In this document: in pieces, positions 17,948-26,735 of the stretch
Layout of the letters: the number at the start of each line of letters is the position of its first letter
Position numbering within the stretch: position 1 is the first letter of the stretch
Origin: Paenibacillus sp. FSL K6-3182
GTDB lineage: Bacteria > Bacillota > Bacilli > Paenibacillales > Paenibacillaceae
Direction of reading: 5' to 3'
Length of the DNA: 64,000 bases
Assembly: GCF_037976325.1 (NCBI RefSeq)
Contig: NZ_CP150265.1
Coordinates: 1,607,501 to 1,671,500, forward strand
Made by a program: the position numbers and the translations under genes
The notes under the pieces: model-generated
The model's database searches: none
Seen by the model: the letters and a program-made list of their open reading frames with translations, nothing else
Told to the model about the DNA's origin: nothing

Positions 17948-18655
17948 ATGGGAATTTTCAAACGCATGAAAGACATGACTAAGGCATCGGTAAATGAGGC
18001 ATTGGACAAAATTGAAGATCCGATTATTATGTTAAATCAATACTTGCGTGACATGGAATCTGAAATTCATCAAGCTGAGGTTACAGTAGCTAAACAAATG
18101 GCGAATGAGCGCCGGATGAAGCAGCGCTTGGAAGAAACAGTACGCAGCGCGGCAGATCGTGAATCAAAAGCAGAAGCGGCTCTAAGAGCTGGACAAGAAG
18201 AACATACGCGCAAGCTGCTTGAAGAGAAGCTTTATTTTGATCAAAAGGTAACAGAATATACTGATTTGCACGCACAATCGAAGACTCAGGCTGAGGAATT
18301 GATGCAACAGCTGCACGCAATGAAAGAAGAGTTCTACCAGCTTCGCAACAAGCGCAATGAGCTTGCTTCCCGTGCACAAGTAGCAAAAGCTCAAAAGCAA
18401 ATGGCGCAATTGACTACAAACAACACGATTGATAGCGGTTCGGCATCACGCGGCTTCTACCGGATGGAAGAGAAAATTATGCAGCTAGAGGCTGAAGCAG
18501 ATGTTTTGCGCACGCCTTACTCCTATAACAGCTCTTCGAACAGCTTTAATGCAGCAGATGCTGAGAAAAAAAATAAAGTGGATGAGCAGCTGCAAGCACT
18601 TAAAAACAAACTAAACCCAACAACTTCATTAACAAAGGCTCCGACTGAAGAATAA
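17948..18655 (+). CDS. PspA/IM30 family protein, copy 2
   Basis: 235-residue PspA-type coiled-coil protein starting [20 protein letters not shown], followed by [16 protein letters not shown]. It is clearly paralogous to copy 1 but has an extra Ser/Asn-rich stretch near residue 195 and a longer tail. The ATG follows GAAGGGGGAT. Two PspA copies around one PspC gene is the notable arrangement here. Confidence 0.92.
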   Translation: MGIFKRMKDMTKASVNEALDKIEDPIIMLNQYLRDMESEIHQAEVTVAKQMANERRMKQRLEETVRSAADRESKAEAALRAGQEEHTRKLLEEKLYFDQKVTEYTDLHAQSKTQAEELMQQLHAMKEEFYQLRNKRNELASRAQVAKAQKQMAQLTTNNTIDSGSASRGFYRMEEKIMQLEAEADVLRTPYSYNSSSNSFNAADAEKKNKVDEQLQALKNKLNPTTSLTKAPTEE

Positions 18656-18674
18656 GACTATAGGCTATGAAGGA

Positions 18675-18703
18675 AGCGGACCGTTTTGCGGTCTGCTCTT
18701 TCA
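18675..18703 (+). terminator. Weak terminator or attenuator before liaS
   Basis: Stem AGCGGACCG with CGGTCTGCT (one G-U), but the following tract CTTTCAT is a poor U-tract. It could reduce read-through from the high-level psp genes into the regulatory pair. Confidence 0.45.
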
Positions 18704-18756
18704 TATGTTTTTTGCTTCATCGTGGTTAAAATAGCGAAGAGAAGGAAGTGAGCCGT

Positions 18757-19743
18757 ATGGAGCAAGGCAATAAGAGCGACCATTCGAATCATGCGGCCCG
18801 CAAGCGTCTGGTAACGGAAACGATATTGTGGCTGCTGATCATTGTCAGCTTGGTTGTTATCATATTGCAAGGAATCGGTTATGTTGATCTCTTCACGCTT
18901 CAAGGGAAATGGGCAATTATCGGACTAGCTTTCGTTGGCGCAGGTTTAGCGGCTGCTACATTAAACGGTTATTTGCAAAACTCCAAGCTAAAGGAATCGC
19001 TGAAGCGGCTGACCGAGCAGCAAAAGAAACGTCGATTTACGGTTACGCTAAGCAATGGGGAGACGACGGAAAACGAAATTTCAGAACAAGAGCAGGTTGA
19101 TCCTAACTGGGCGAAGAAGGTTAAGTTCACCGCAGTAATCGAAGAGCGCCAACGGCTTGCGCGCGAGCTGCATGATGCAGTAAGCCAGCAGTTATTCGCC
19201 ATATCGATGACAGCGACTGCTGTTAGTCGAACGATTGAGCGAGATTGGGAGCGAGCCAAACGTCAGGTTCAGCTTATTGAGGAAATGGCTGCCGTTGCTC
19301 AATCAGAAATGCGTGCGTTGCTGCTACATCTTCGGCCCGTCCACTTGGACGGAAAAAATCTGGGGCAGGCGCTTACTGTTCTAGTGGATGAGCTGAAGCA
19401 GAAAGTACCGATGAAGATTACACTTGAGGTTGATGATACGATCCTGCTTCCTCCTAATGCTGAGGATCATTTATTCCGCATCGCTCAGGAGGCATTATCG
19501 AATACGCTCAGGCATTCGAAAGCGGAAAGCATGGATATCAAATTGCTTCAATTCGGCAATCAAGTACACATGAGTCTAAAGGACAGCGGCGTTGGATTCG
19601 ATCTTGAGGCGAAGAAGCAAACGTCCTATGGCTTACTGACTATGGAAGAGCGGGTAATTGAAATTGGCGGCTCCTTGCAGATGATTTCGAGACCTGGCGA
19701 GGGAACTGTTATTGAAATTTGGGTGCCCACTGATGTTTCATAA
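18757..19743 (+). CDS. liaS: Sensor histidine kinase, LiaS-like
   Basis: 328-residue kinase: two N-terminal membrane helices (about residues 22-45 and 53-72) with almost no extracellular loop, the intramembrane-sensing layout typical of envelope-stress kinases. The HisKA_3 box is RQRLARELHDAVSQQ with His139, and the HATPase domain shows EALSNTLRHS, DSGVGFD and GLLTMEER. ATG 18757 has GGAAG about eight bases upstream. It lies between the psp genes and a LuxR-type regulator, as in LiaS/LiaR systems. Confidence 0.88.
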   Translation: MEQGNKSDHSNHAARKRLVTETILWLLIIVSLVVIILQGIGYVDLFTLQGKWAIIGLAFVGAGLAAATLNGYLQNSKLKESLKRLTEQQKKRRFTVTLSNGETTENEISEQEQVDPNWAKKVKFTAVIEERQRLARELHDAVSQQLFAISMTATAVSRTIERDWERAKRQVQLIEEMAAVAQSEMRALLLHLRPVHLDGKNLGQALTVLVDELKQKVPMKITLEVDDTILLPPNAEDHLFRIAQEALSNTLRHSKAESMDIKLLQFGNQVHMSLKDSGVGFDLEAKKQTSYGLLTMEERVIEIGGSLQMISRPGEGTVIEIWVPTDVS

Positions 19744-19805
19744 GAGAATGTAATATAATTAGAGATAATGATGAGCTTTACGAAAAAATGAGGGCGGTGT
19801 AAGGT

Positions 19806-20474
19806 GTGGAAGCAACCCAGCAATTGAGTCGGCCTATAAAGGTTCTGCTTGTAGATGATCATGAAATGGTGCGCATCGGACTTGCAGCGGTGCTTGATAC
19901 CGAGGATGGAATTGAGGTTGTCGGTGAAGCGAGCAACGGCATGGACGGCATTCGATTAGCACAGGCATACAGACCGGACGTTGTACTTATGGATTTAGTT
20001 ATGGATGGCATGGATGGTGTCGAGACGACAGCAAAACTGCTCGAGCTGTACCCGGAATGCAAGGTAATTGTATTGACGAGCTATTTGGATGATAGCAAGC
20101 TCTACCCTGTTATTGAAGCAGGCGCATTCAGTTATTTGCTGAAGACGTCCCGAGCGACCGAGATCGCGGATGCGATAAGGGCCGCTGCTCGCGGACAATC
20201 GGTACTGGAGTCCCAGGTAGCAGCTAAAATGATGAATCGCTTCCGGCAGCCAAAGCAGCAGGAGCAAGCTCCGCTGCATGATGAGCTGACTGAGCGCGAG
20301 ATGGATGTATTGAAGCGGGTTGCACAGGGACGCTCCAATCAAGAAATTGCCGATGAGCTGTTCATTGGTGTGAAAACAGTAAAATTTCATATTACAAATA
20401 TTTTTAATAAGCTTGATGTGGATGATCGCACGCAAGCAGCCATTTATGCACATAGACAAGGAATTGCCGAATAA
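19806..20474 (+). CDS. liaR: Response regulator, LiaR-like (NarL/LuxR family)
   Basis: 222-residue regulator with receiver domain (DDHEMVRIG; phospho-acceptor Asp63 in LMDLVMDG; conserved Lys in LLKTS) and a C-terminal LuxR-type helix-turn-helix (LTEREMDVLKRVAQGRSNQEIA). GTG start. It is the partner of the preceding kinase and probably activates the LiaI/PspA operon upstream and perhaps itself. Confidence 0.9.
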   Translation: MEATQQLSRPIKVLLVDDHEMVRIGLAAVLDTEDGIEVVGEASNGMDGIRLAQAYRPDVVLMDLVMDGMDGVETTAKLLELYPECKVIVLTSYLDDSKLYPVIEAGAFSYLLKTSRATEIADAIRAAARGQSVLESQVAAKMMNRFRQPKQQEQAPLHDELTEREMDVLKRVAQGRSNQEIADELFIGVKTVKFHITNIFNKLDVDDRTQAAIYAHRQGIAE

Positions 20475-20482
20475 GTGTAGGG

Positions 20483-20983
20483 CTATGGCTTAGCGGATAT
20501 TGATAATACTTTTTGGTATAGCTGCTCGATATCATCTACATCGATTACTGGGATGGACTGGGGAACGATTGTTACAAGGTTGGCATCATTCCAAACCGCG
20601 GCTGCAAGAGGGTTGGGTACGCTGTTGAGCAGCTCGGAATCAACCGCAGTTCGAATCATAATGATTTTTGGGTATGAGGCATCTTTGAAACCTTCGATAA
20701 GAATAACGTCGGCCTCGGTCATTTGTAAAAGTAACAGCTGAAGCGGTTCAGCATGCTGTTTCAAAATTGCTGTGCGCTTTGAGGATGTGATAGCTGTTAT
20801 ATCAGCCCCTGCCTCTTGATGTCTCCATGTATCCGTTCCTGGTGTATCGATCTGAAAATCATGCGCGTCGCGTTTGATTGTCCCAACTTTATATCCTGCT
20901 TGTTTGAAGCGTTCTGTTAGCCGGCAAACCAATGTGGTTTTGCCGGTGTTTTTGTATCCAACGATTTGAACGATTAATGGCAT
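20483..20983 (-). CDS. mobB: MobB, molybdopterin-guanine dinucleotide biosynthesis protein
   Basis: 166-residue GTP-binding protein that assists conversion of molybdopterin cofactor to its guanine dinucleotide form. The P-loop GYKNTGKTT is at residues 9-17, followed by GTIKRDAHDF and DTPGTDTWRHQEAGA, as in MobB. ATG 20983 is chosen because AAGGAG lies six bases upstream; longer in-frame starts extend into that binding site. Divergent from moeA across 120 bases. Confidence 0.92.
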   Translation of the reverse strand: MPLIVQIVGYKNTGKTTLVCRLTERFKQAGYKVGTIKRDAHDFQIDTPGTDTWRHQEAGADITAITSSKRTAILKQHAEPLQLLLLQMTEADVILIEGFKDASYPKIIMIRTAVDSELLNSVPNPLAAAVWNDANLVTIVPQSIPVIDVDDIEQLYQKVLSISAKP

Positions 20984-21102
20984 AGGCTTCTCCTTCATGG
21001 CGCTTGATGACTGTAATTGCCAATAGTTTAACATACATTGTAAAATGGATGCTGAACAAGCTGCCGAATGTTAAAAGGCGGCGAGATGAGCGGAGGGTGA
21101 AT

Positions 21103-22566
21103 ATGACTGAGAGTGGCGAATCGAGCGGGAATATGGATATGGCTAATCGCGGTGAGGCGAGTGAGGGGATAGAGAAGGCTGATCGCGGTGAGGCGAATGA
21201 GGGGATAGAGAAGGCTGATCGCGGTGAAGCAAGCGAGGGCATAGATAAGACTGACCGCGGTGAGGCGAGTGAGAGGAAACAGATGAGCCGGTTCAAACGG
21301 CAGGCTGTGAAGGTGGAAGAAGCGCAGCAGCGGCTGCTTGCTGCTGCGGACGGGCTAGCCCTCGGCAGCGAGCTTGTGCCGCTGCGGGCTATCGGCGGCC
21401 GATGGCTTGCGCAGACGATAGCTGCGACAAGTGACTGGCCGCCCTTCGCGCGCTCGGGCCTCGACGGCTACGCCGTGCGCGCGGCAGATATCGCGTCAGC
21501 GTCGCCAGGTACGCCGGCGACGCTGCGCGTGGTTGATTCGGTTGCAGCGGGCGAGCTCGCCCTTGCGACCGTGCAGAAGGGCACTGCCGTGCGCATCATG
21601 ACTGGCGCGGCTGTGCCTAAGGGGGCTGACGCGGTCGTCATGCTTGAGCAGACCGCGGAAGCAATGCTGGCCGATGGCTCGTCGGCGGTGCTGATTAAGC
21701 ACGCCGCCGCGGCAGGCCAGCACATTGCGCCTCAAGGCGAGGAGTTTCGCCTTGGGGGCGCGTTGGCTTGTCCCGGTACGCTTGTGCGACCGGGACATGT
21801 TGCGCTGCTAGCCACCTTCGGCTATGCCGAGGTGGCGGTTGGCAAGCGCCCGCGCGTAGCGATCTTTGCGACCGGCAGCGAATTGCTGGCGGTCGAGGCT
21901 CCGCTGGCGCCGGGACAGATCCGCGACAGCAACAGCTATATGGTCGCTGCTATGGTGGAGCAGAGCGGCGGAGTAGCAGTTATGTGCGGATCATTGGAAG
22001 ACAAGCCTGATGCCGTTGAGGCTGCTTTGGCGAGTGTATGGGATGATGTTGATTTGATTGTCACAACAGGCGGTGTATCTGTAGGGGACTTTGATGTCAT
22101 GTCAGACATCATTAGGTCGATAAAGAACAATAGTGTATCTGGCAGCGAAGATGCAAACCGGGTGCTCTTTGACAAAGTTGCGATGAGACCGGGCAGTCCA
22201 ACGTCAGCAGTAATGCTTAACGGCAAGCTGCTGCTCGCCTTGTCGGGCAATCCCGGTGCTTGTTTTGTCGGATTTGAATTATTCGTTCGTCCGGTGCTGC
22301 TGCGATTGCAGGGAGCAAGTGAAGCATTGCCTCGTAAAGTAAGAGCAAAACTGCGGACAGCTGTGAATAAGCCAAGTCCCCATGATCGTTTTGTGCGCAC
22401 AACACTCATCAGCACGGAAGATGGAAGCTTGCATGCTGACCCGCTAGCCTACTCCAAATCGAGTATGATGGCTTCCATTGCGGATGCAGAAGGATTAGCA
22501 ATCATTCCGTCAGGCTCGAGAGGAGCGGAAGCGGGTGATATGATTGAGGTCATTATTATCCCTTAA
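21103..22566 (+). CDS. moeA: MoeA, molybdopterin molybdenumtransferase, with N-terminal repeat tail
   Basis: Inserts molybdenum into adenylylated molybdopterin. The core (from about residue 65) shows RSGLDGYAVRA, GAAVPKGADAVVMLE, TGGVSVGDFDVM and RPGSPTSAV followed by ALSGNPGACF. GGAGGGTGAAT immediately precedes ATG 21103. Ahead of the core is a ~60-residue hydrophilic tail of four and a half 12-residue repeats (GEASEGIEKADR type). Bases 21330-21960 are far richer in GC than the rest of the gene (41/60 at 21481-21540 against 23/60 at 22081-22140, hand counts), which suggests a chimera. Confidence 0.93.
   Translation: MTESGESSGNMDMANRGEASEGIEKADRGEANEGIEKADRGEASEGIDKTDRGEASERKQMSRFKRQAVKVEEAQQRLLAAADGLALGSELVPLRAIGGRWLAQTIAATSDWPPFARSGLDGYAVRAADIASASPGTPATLRVVDSVAAGELALATVQKGTAVRIMTGAAVPKGADAVVMLEQTAEAMLADGSSAVLIKHAAAAGQHIAPQGEEFRLGGALACPGTLVRPGHVALLATFGYAEVAVGKRPRVAIFATGSELLAVEAPLAPGQIRDSNSYMVAAMVEQSGGVAVMCGSLEDKPDAVEAALASVWDDVDLIVTTGGVSVGDFDVMSDIIRSIKNNSVSGSEDANRVLFDKVAMRPGSPTSAVMLNGKLLLALSGNPGACFVGFELFVRPVLLRLQGASEALPRKVRAKLRTAVNKPSPHDRFVRTTLISTEDGSLHADPLAYSKSSMMASIADAEGLAIIPSGSRGAEAGDMIEVIIIP
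21115..21270 (+). repeat. 36-bp tandem repeat in the 5' end of moeA
   Basis: Four units of 36 bases (21115-21150, 21151-21186, 21187-21222, 21223-21258) plus a partial fifth. Units 2 and 3 differ by only one base; unit 1 is the most diverged. Each encodes 12 residues (consensus GEASEGIEKADR), so copy-number changes keep the frame. Confidence 0.93.
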
Positions 22567-22701
22567 CATAGAAGTTAGTGAAAATAAAGGTTTTTATTAA
22601 ATAAAATGGGAGGATATAGTCGGTACGGAGCCGAATATATCACTTACATAGAATGGCAAGCAGCAGCTTTGCTAACGTAGCATGCCCTTTCGGATTTAAC
22701 T

Positions 22702-23472
22702 TTAAAGGAATCGATTCAAGACTAATCCAACATATGGAATTGGTGAATAGGTTTGCATAGAACTGTAGTAAGCAGCGTAAGGAAGAGTTGATGTAAGAGG
22801 TGGCTGGAGCAGATCAACGGCCTTGTGCTGCTCGGCATAAGTAAGTGCATATTTTAAGCCAGTAAGCATACCTTCTGATCCAAGCATTAGCCTCTGCATA
22901 CGGCTGGAAGAGTACGACAGCTTTTGTTTTTGCTCCATATGAATGGAAGTTGGCAGCTTGCTGATTTCGTTCTGAACAGAAAAAAGGCTAGCTGTTCGGT
23001 CTCTATTTTCTGAAGAAATGGTATAGGTAGAATCCGCAATCCACTTGCCGTCTGTTGTACTGCGTCGCAGTCCGATCTCCTCCGCTGCGGGATGCCTCAA
23101 AGCCAGCTCAATACTTTCCCACAGCTCTGGTTTCAAATCATCAGCATGTGCTCTGTAATGATCCTCCAACTGATTGAGCATCGTAGTAAGGCGATGCAAA
23201 CTGCCTGCAATTGGCTTGTCCGTGTACAATTCGTTACTTAATTGCTTGTTAATCTGCTCGATGTCGTACTGCGCTTGTTTAGCCTTATTAAGCCAAGAAG
23301 CAGCACTGTTAGCAGCTTGCTGGAAATCACGTGTTAAGCTCTTGTTATATTCTGGGGCTTGCTGAGCTTCGCCATCCCGATAAGGATAATAAGCATAAGG
23401 GCTAATGGCTTGTACGGTGGAGTATGCGTAGGAACGTTCAATGCCTCGAATGGAACGTATCGATGTGCTCAT
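22702..23472 (-). CDS. Unrecognised protein, 256 residues
   Basis: The family is not recognised. The product is hydrophilic with a Tyr/Pro/Ala-rich start and end and a helical middle (about residues 45-200), no signal peptide and no membrane helix. Start ATG 23472 has AAAGGAGTTTTC upstream, a good binding site, and the frame is uninterrupted, so it is very probably a real gene. It sits on the minus strand downstream of another unknown gene (23610-23978). A structural or spore-associated role would be a guess. Confidence 0.65.
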   Translation of the reverse strand: MSTSIRSIRGIERSYAYSTVQAISPYAYYPYRDGEAQQAPEYNKSLTRDFQQAANSAASWLNKAKQAQYDIEQINKQLSNELYTDKPIAGSLHRLTTMLNQLEDHYRAHADDLKPELWESIELALRHPAAEEIGLRRSTTDGKWIADSTYTISSENRDRTASLFSVQNEISKLPTSIHMEQKQKLSYSSSRMQRLMLGSEGMLTGLKYALTYAEQHKAVDLLQPPLTSTLPYAAYYSSMQTYSPIPYVGLVLNRFL

Positions 23473-23554
23473 TAGAAAACTCCTTTCTCACTCCATTGGT
23501 ATGTTGTGTTAGCGTACTATACGGTGATTAAAAAGACTGGCGAAAGCTGTCAGC

Positions 23555-23603
23555 AGCATCAATAAAATAAATAAGCGGCGCATCTCTGCTGAGCTCGCCG
23601 CTT
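23555..23603 (-). terminator. Terminator of the 122-residue unknown gene
   Basis: On the minus strand AAGCGGCG pairs with CGCCGCTT across a 15-base loop and is followed by a T-rich tract (TTATTTATTTTATT). Confidence 0.65.
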
Positions 23604-23609
23604 TGCCAT

Positions 23610-23978
23610 TTACAGCAATAGAAACAAGAATGCGATTGAAGCCAAATCAAGAGCAAGCGCTTCGCCCCATGGATAATAAGGCCGTTCTCCATAATAGTAA
23701 GGATCATAAGGGTAAGCCTGCGTTTGAACTTGCGTTGAAGCGGATTTATGAGCCATCTCTTTTTTACCTTTACCGCCTTTTTTGTTTTTTGAAACTTGCG
23801 GCTTCGCATTTGCAGTCGCGGCTTCCGTTTCGCCGGAGCCTGCGTTTAAATGCAATCTGCCGCTCTCGCAGGAGCTAAGTATGCCAAAGTGGCGCATGCC
23901 GTCATTCATAATCACACATACTGGATACCCGCAAAAACGACTGACGACTTCTTCGTGCAATGGATAAATGCGTTCCAT
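23610..23978 (-). CDS. Unrecognised 122-residue protein with possible Sm-like start
   Basis: No family recognised with confidence. Residues 8-45 (VVSRFCGYPVCVIMNDGMRHFGILSSC...GRLHLN) have the strand spacing of small Sm-like or SH3-like barrels; this is a resemblance by eye only. A Lys-rich linker follows, then a Tyr/Pro-rich stretch (YPYDPYYYGERPYYPW) and a hydrophobic C-terminus, perhaps a membrane anchor. The ATG follows GGAGGTGTCA. Transcribed towards the 256-residue unknown, with a terminator between them. Confidence 0.65.
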   Translation of the reverse strand: MERIYPLHEEVVSRFCGYPVCVIMNDGMRHFGILSSCESGRLHLNAGSGETEAATANAKPQVSKNKKGGKGKKEMAHKSASTQVQTQAYPYDPYYYGERPYYPWGEALALDLASIAFLFLLL

Positions 23979-24159
23979 TTGCTGATGACACCTCCAAAGT
24001 GTAATTGGAATAAAGCGCTTGAGCGTGTTGTATTGGCATTTTGCTATGAGAGGTTAGACTCAAAGCATTTATTCCAGCATTCCTGCAACCAGTGTATTCA
24101 CCTACAGGCAAACGTGTATGGATGTTTACCCATTTGGAAGAGGACAGGAGTGAATAATA

Positions 24160-24999
24160 ATGTATATCCCGAAAAACACACCTCCCGCTCGCCACCGTAT
24201 GTCTGCAAAGCAGCGAGCCAAACAAACGAAGGTTGGGATCATGCTAGCGATGCTCGTGATTTTGATATGTGCAGCATGGGCGATGTGGCAGGCAGACAGG
24301 GAACCAAAGGAATCAACTTCAGCGGAACAGCTTCTTCAGCATGATTTGGGAGAGCTGTGGTTATGGAGCGACGACCAAATGAAAAGCAGCTCTGAGGGAG
24401 CGCAGTGGTCGATTCGATGGAATGTAACGGGCAAGGAAGGAGCCATGGAGGAGCTTACTCAGCAAATGTTCTCAAAGGAACCGGGAAAGGCTAGCAGCAT
24501 ACTGGTGCAGAACCAGAATGAGGGCAAAACAGTCACTGGCGTTATCCCGTCATACGGCGGACAAATTTCAATTAGTCTCACGCAGATAGACAGCAATGGC
24601 GAGCAGCTTATGGTTATATTAGAAACTAAGCCAACAGAAATGACCAAAAAAAATAAGCTGCTGCAAGTGACAGCAGAAGTTTCCGCTCAGATCGCACGTA
24701 TTTCCCCTGCGTTTACGACGAGTATGAAAGTACAAGGTTATACGAAAAATAGTCAAGCCATTGAGCGTTTGGTTAGGCTGACAGATGCCAAAGCAGTGGA
24801 TCATTATGAAGATAAAGGCACGACCAGCGACATGTTTTATACCCGCATGCTGCATTCAGCCATCACTGTTGAAAATGGGAAAACAGCCAATCTTCAAATC
24901 GCTTTGCATAAAGAGACAAATTCAGATCAAACGGCATTGACGATCGGTGTGCCTGTCATTACGGGTGAATACAGTGCCAATGCGACGGAGAGCCCTTAG
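24160..24999 (+). CDS. YwmB-like membrane-anchored protein
   Basis: 279-residue protein with a basic N-terminus, one membrane helix at about residues 27-45 and a large extracytoplasmic domain with alternating strands and helices. The layout and the start of the outer domain resemble the YwmB family (named TATA-box-binding-like for its fold, not for DNA binding). AGGAGTG precedes the ATG. Family identity is tentative; the topology is clear. Confidence 0.6.
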   Translation: MYIPKNTPPARHRMSAKQRAKQTKVGIMLAMLVILICAAWAMWQADREPKESTSAEQLLQHDLGELWLWSDDQMKSSSEGAQWSIRWNVTGKEGAMEELTQQMFSKEPGKASSILVQNQNEGKTVTGVIPSYGGQISISLTQIDSNGEQLMVILETKPTEMTKKNKLLQVTAEVSAQIARISPAFTTSMKVQGYTKNSQAIERLVRLTDAKAVDHYEDKGTTSDMFYTRMLHSAITVENGKTANLQIALHKETNSDQTALTIGVPVITGEYSANATESP

Positions 25000-25130
25000 A
25001 TGGGTATACTCTGATTAGAATTAGTAACGGATCTTATCAGTATTTTTTATGACATGTTGAATAGCGAATTAAAGTTGAATATGCTAAACTACATATCATG
25101 TAAAGTTGTATAAAAATACATAGGGAAAGA

Positions 25131-26696
25131 ATGAGGCAAATGACATATAATAATAATCTTGAATCCGTCTCTGCAGAAGGTGCTGTATATTACCTCTTCG
25201 GAGCAACGGGCGATTTGGCTCGGCGCAAGCTGTTTCCAGCCCTTTTCAGTTTATATAAAGAAGGCAAGCTCACGGAAAACTTTGCCGTCGTTGGTCTAGC
25301 AAGACGTCCTCGTACGAATGAACAATTTCGTGCTGACCTTTATGAATCTATTGTAGAGTTTTGTCGTTACAAAGCGGACGATGCTGAGCTTTGGAATCGT
25401 TTTGCAGAACATTTCGTATATATGTCACTCGATATTAACGATGTAGAAGGCTTCCGAGAGCTTAGCAAATTGTCTGAGCAGCTTGATGTGAAGTTCAACA
25501 TTCCCGGCAACCGTCTTTTTTACTTGGCCCTTGCGCCTTCACTTTTCGGTCCGGTATCATTCAATTTGCGCGACGGCGGATTGCTTGAATCAAATGGCTG
25601 GCATCGCGTCGTAATCGAGAAGCCATTTGGCTACGATCTTCCATCGGCTCAGAAGCTGAATGAACAGATTAACCAAGTGTTTAAGGAAGAAGAAATATAC
25701 CGTATCGATCACTATCTAGGCAAGGAAATGGTTCAAAACATTCAAGTTATTCGTTTTGCTAATGCTTTTTTTGAGCCTTTGTGGAATAATAACCATATTG
25801 CCAATGTTCAAATTACATTATCCGAAACGGTTGGCGTTGAGGATCGCGGAGGCTATTACGACAAATCGGGAGCTTTGCGCGACATGGGTCAGAACCATAT
25901 GCTGCAAATGCTTACGATGATTGCTATGGAGCCGCCAAGCCGCTTGCACGGAGAAGATATTCGTGACGAGAAGGTAAAGGTGCTTCGTTCACTGCGTAAT
26001 TATACGTCCAGTGATGAGGTTCGCTCGCACGTCGTACGCGGTCAATACAGCGAAGGCAGCCATCATGGCAAAGAGCTTACGGGCTACCGCCAAGAGGATT
26101 CTGTTGGCGAGGACTCCACGACTGAAACTTATTTTGCTGCCAAAGTATTAGTGGACAACTTCCGCTGGGCTGGCGTGCCTTTCTATATTAGAACGGGCAA
26201 ACGTCTACCTGTAAAAACAACGGAGGTCGTCATCGAGTTCAAATCGATGCCGCAAAATGTTCTATTTGCGCAGCGTCATGATTTGGCGCCGAATTTGCTC
26301 GTTATTCGCGTAAACCCGCTTGAGGGCATATATATTAAAGTAAACGCAAAGACACCTGGTCAAAACAATTCGGTACAGCCAGTTGCCATGGAGTTCTGCC
26401 AAAGCTGCCAAATCGGCTTAAATACGCCTGAAGCGTACGAACGCCTCATTCATGATGCGGCACGCGGCGACTCCACTTACTTCACGCGCTGGGATGAAGT
26501 ATCCCAAGCTTGGGCTTTCGTAGATCGTATTGCGCAAGCTTGGCGTGAAGAGAAAAGTGATTTGAAGCTGTATCCAGCGGGATCATGGGGTCCAGAAGCT
26601 GCGGATGAAATGCTAAAAGAAGATGGTTTCCATTGGTGGCCGGTTAACGGACAAGAGGAAGATAACGTCATTTGGGTTTCGAACAGCGGAAAATAA
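25131..26696 (+). CDS. zwf: Glucose-6-phosphate 1-dehydrogenase
   Basis: Catalyses the first step of the oxidative pentose phosphate pathway, making NADPH. The 521-residue product has the NADP-binding GATGDLARRKLFP at residues 24-36, the conserved RIDHYLGKE at 191-199 (substrate binding) and GVEDRGGYYD further on; length is normal for the family. ATG 25131 or ATG 25140 could be the start; AGGGAAAG at 25122 serves either. The gene stands alone ahead of prfC. Confidence 0.96.
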   Translation: MRQMTYNNNLESVSAEGAVYYLFGATGDLARRKLFPALFSLYKEGKLTENFAVVGLARRPRTNEQFRADLYESIVEFCRYKADDAELWNRFAEHFVYMSLDINDVEGFRELSKLSEQLDVKFNIPGNRLFYLALAPSLFGPVSFNLRDGGLLESNGWHRVVIEKPFGYDLPSAQKLNEQINQVFKEEEIYRIDHYLGKEMVQNIQVIRFANAFFEPLWNNNHIANVQITLSETVGVEDRGGYYDKSGALRDMGQNHMLQMLTMIAMEPPSRLHGEDIRDEKVKVLRSLRNYTSSDEVRSHVVRGQYSEGSHHGKELTGYRQEDSVGEDSTTETYFAAKVLVDNFRWAGVPFYIRTGKRLPVKTTEVVIEFKSMPQNVLFAQRHDLAPNLLVIRVNPLEGIYIKVNAKTPGQNNSVQPVAMEFCQSCQIGLNTPEAYERLIHDAARGDSTYFTRWDEVSQAWAFVDRIAQAWREEKSDLKLYPAGSWGPEAADEMLKEDGFHWWPVNGQEEDNVIWVSNSGK

Positions 26697-26735
26697 TCGC
26701 TGCCGCATACCTTACGTAATGAAGGGAAGACAAGC

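Noticed and set aside
20889..21296. Minus-strand ORF with repeats of SLASPR type
   Set aside because: It is the antisense shadow of the moeA 36-base repeat and overlaps mobB on the same strand.
23850..24344. 164-residue plus-strand ORF
   Set aside because: Overlaps the minus-strand 122-residue gene and the YwmB-like gene in another frame; lacks a ribosome site and looks random.
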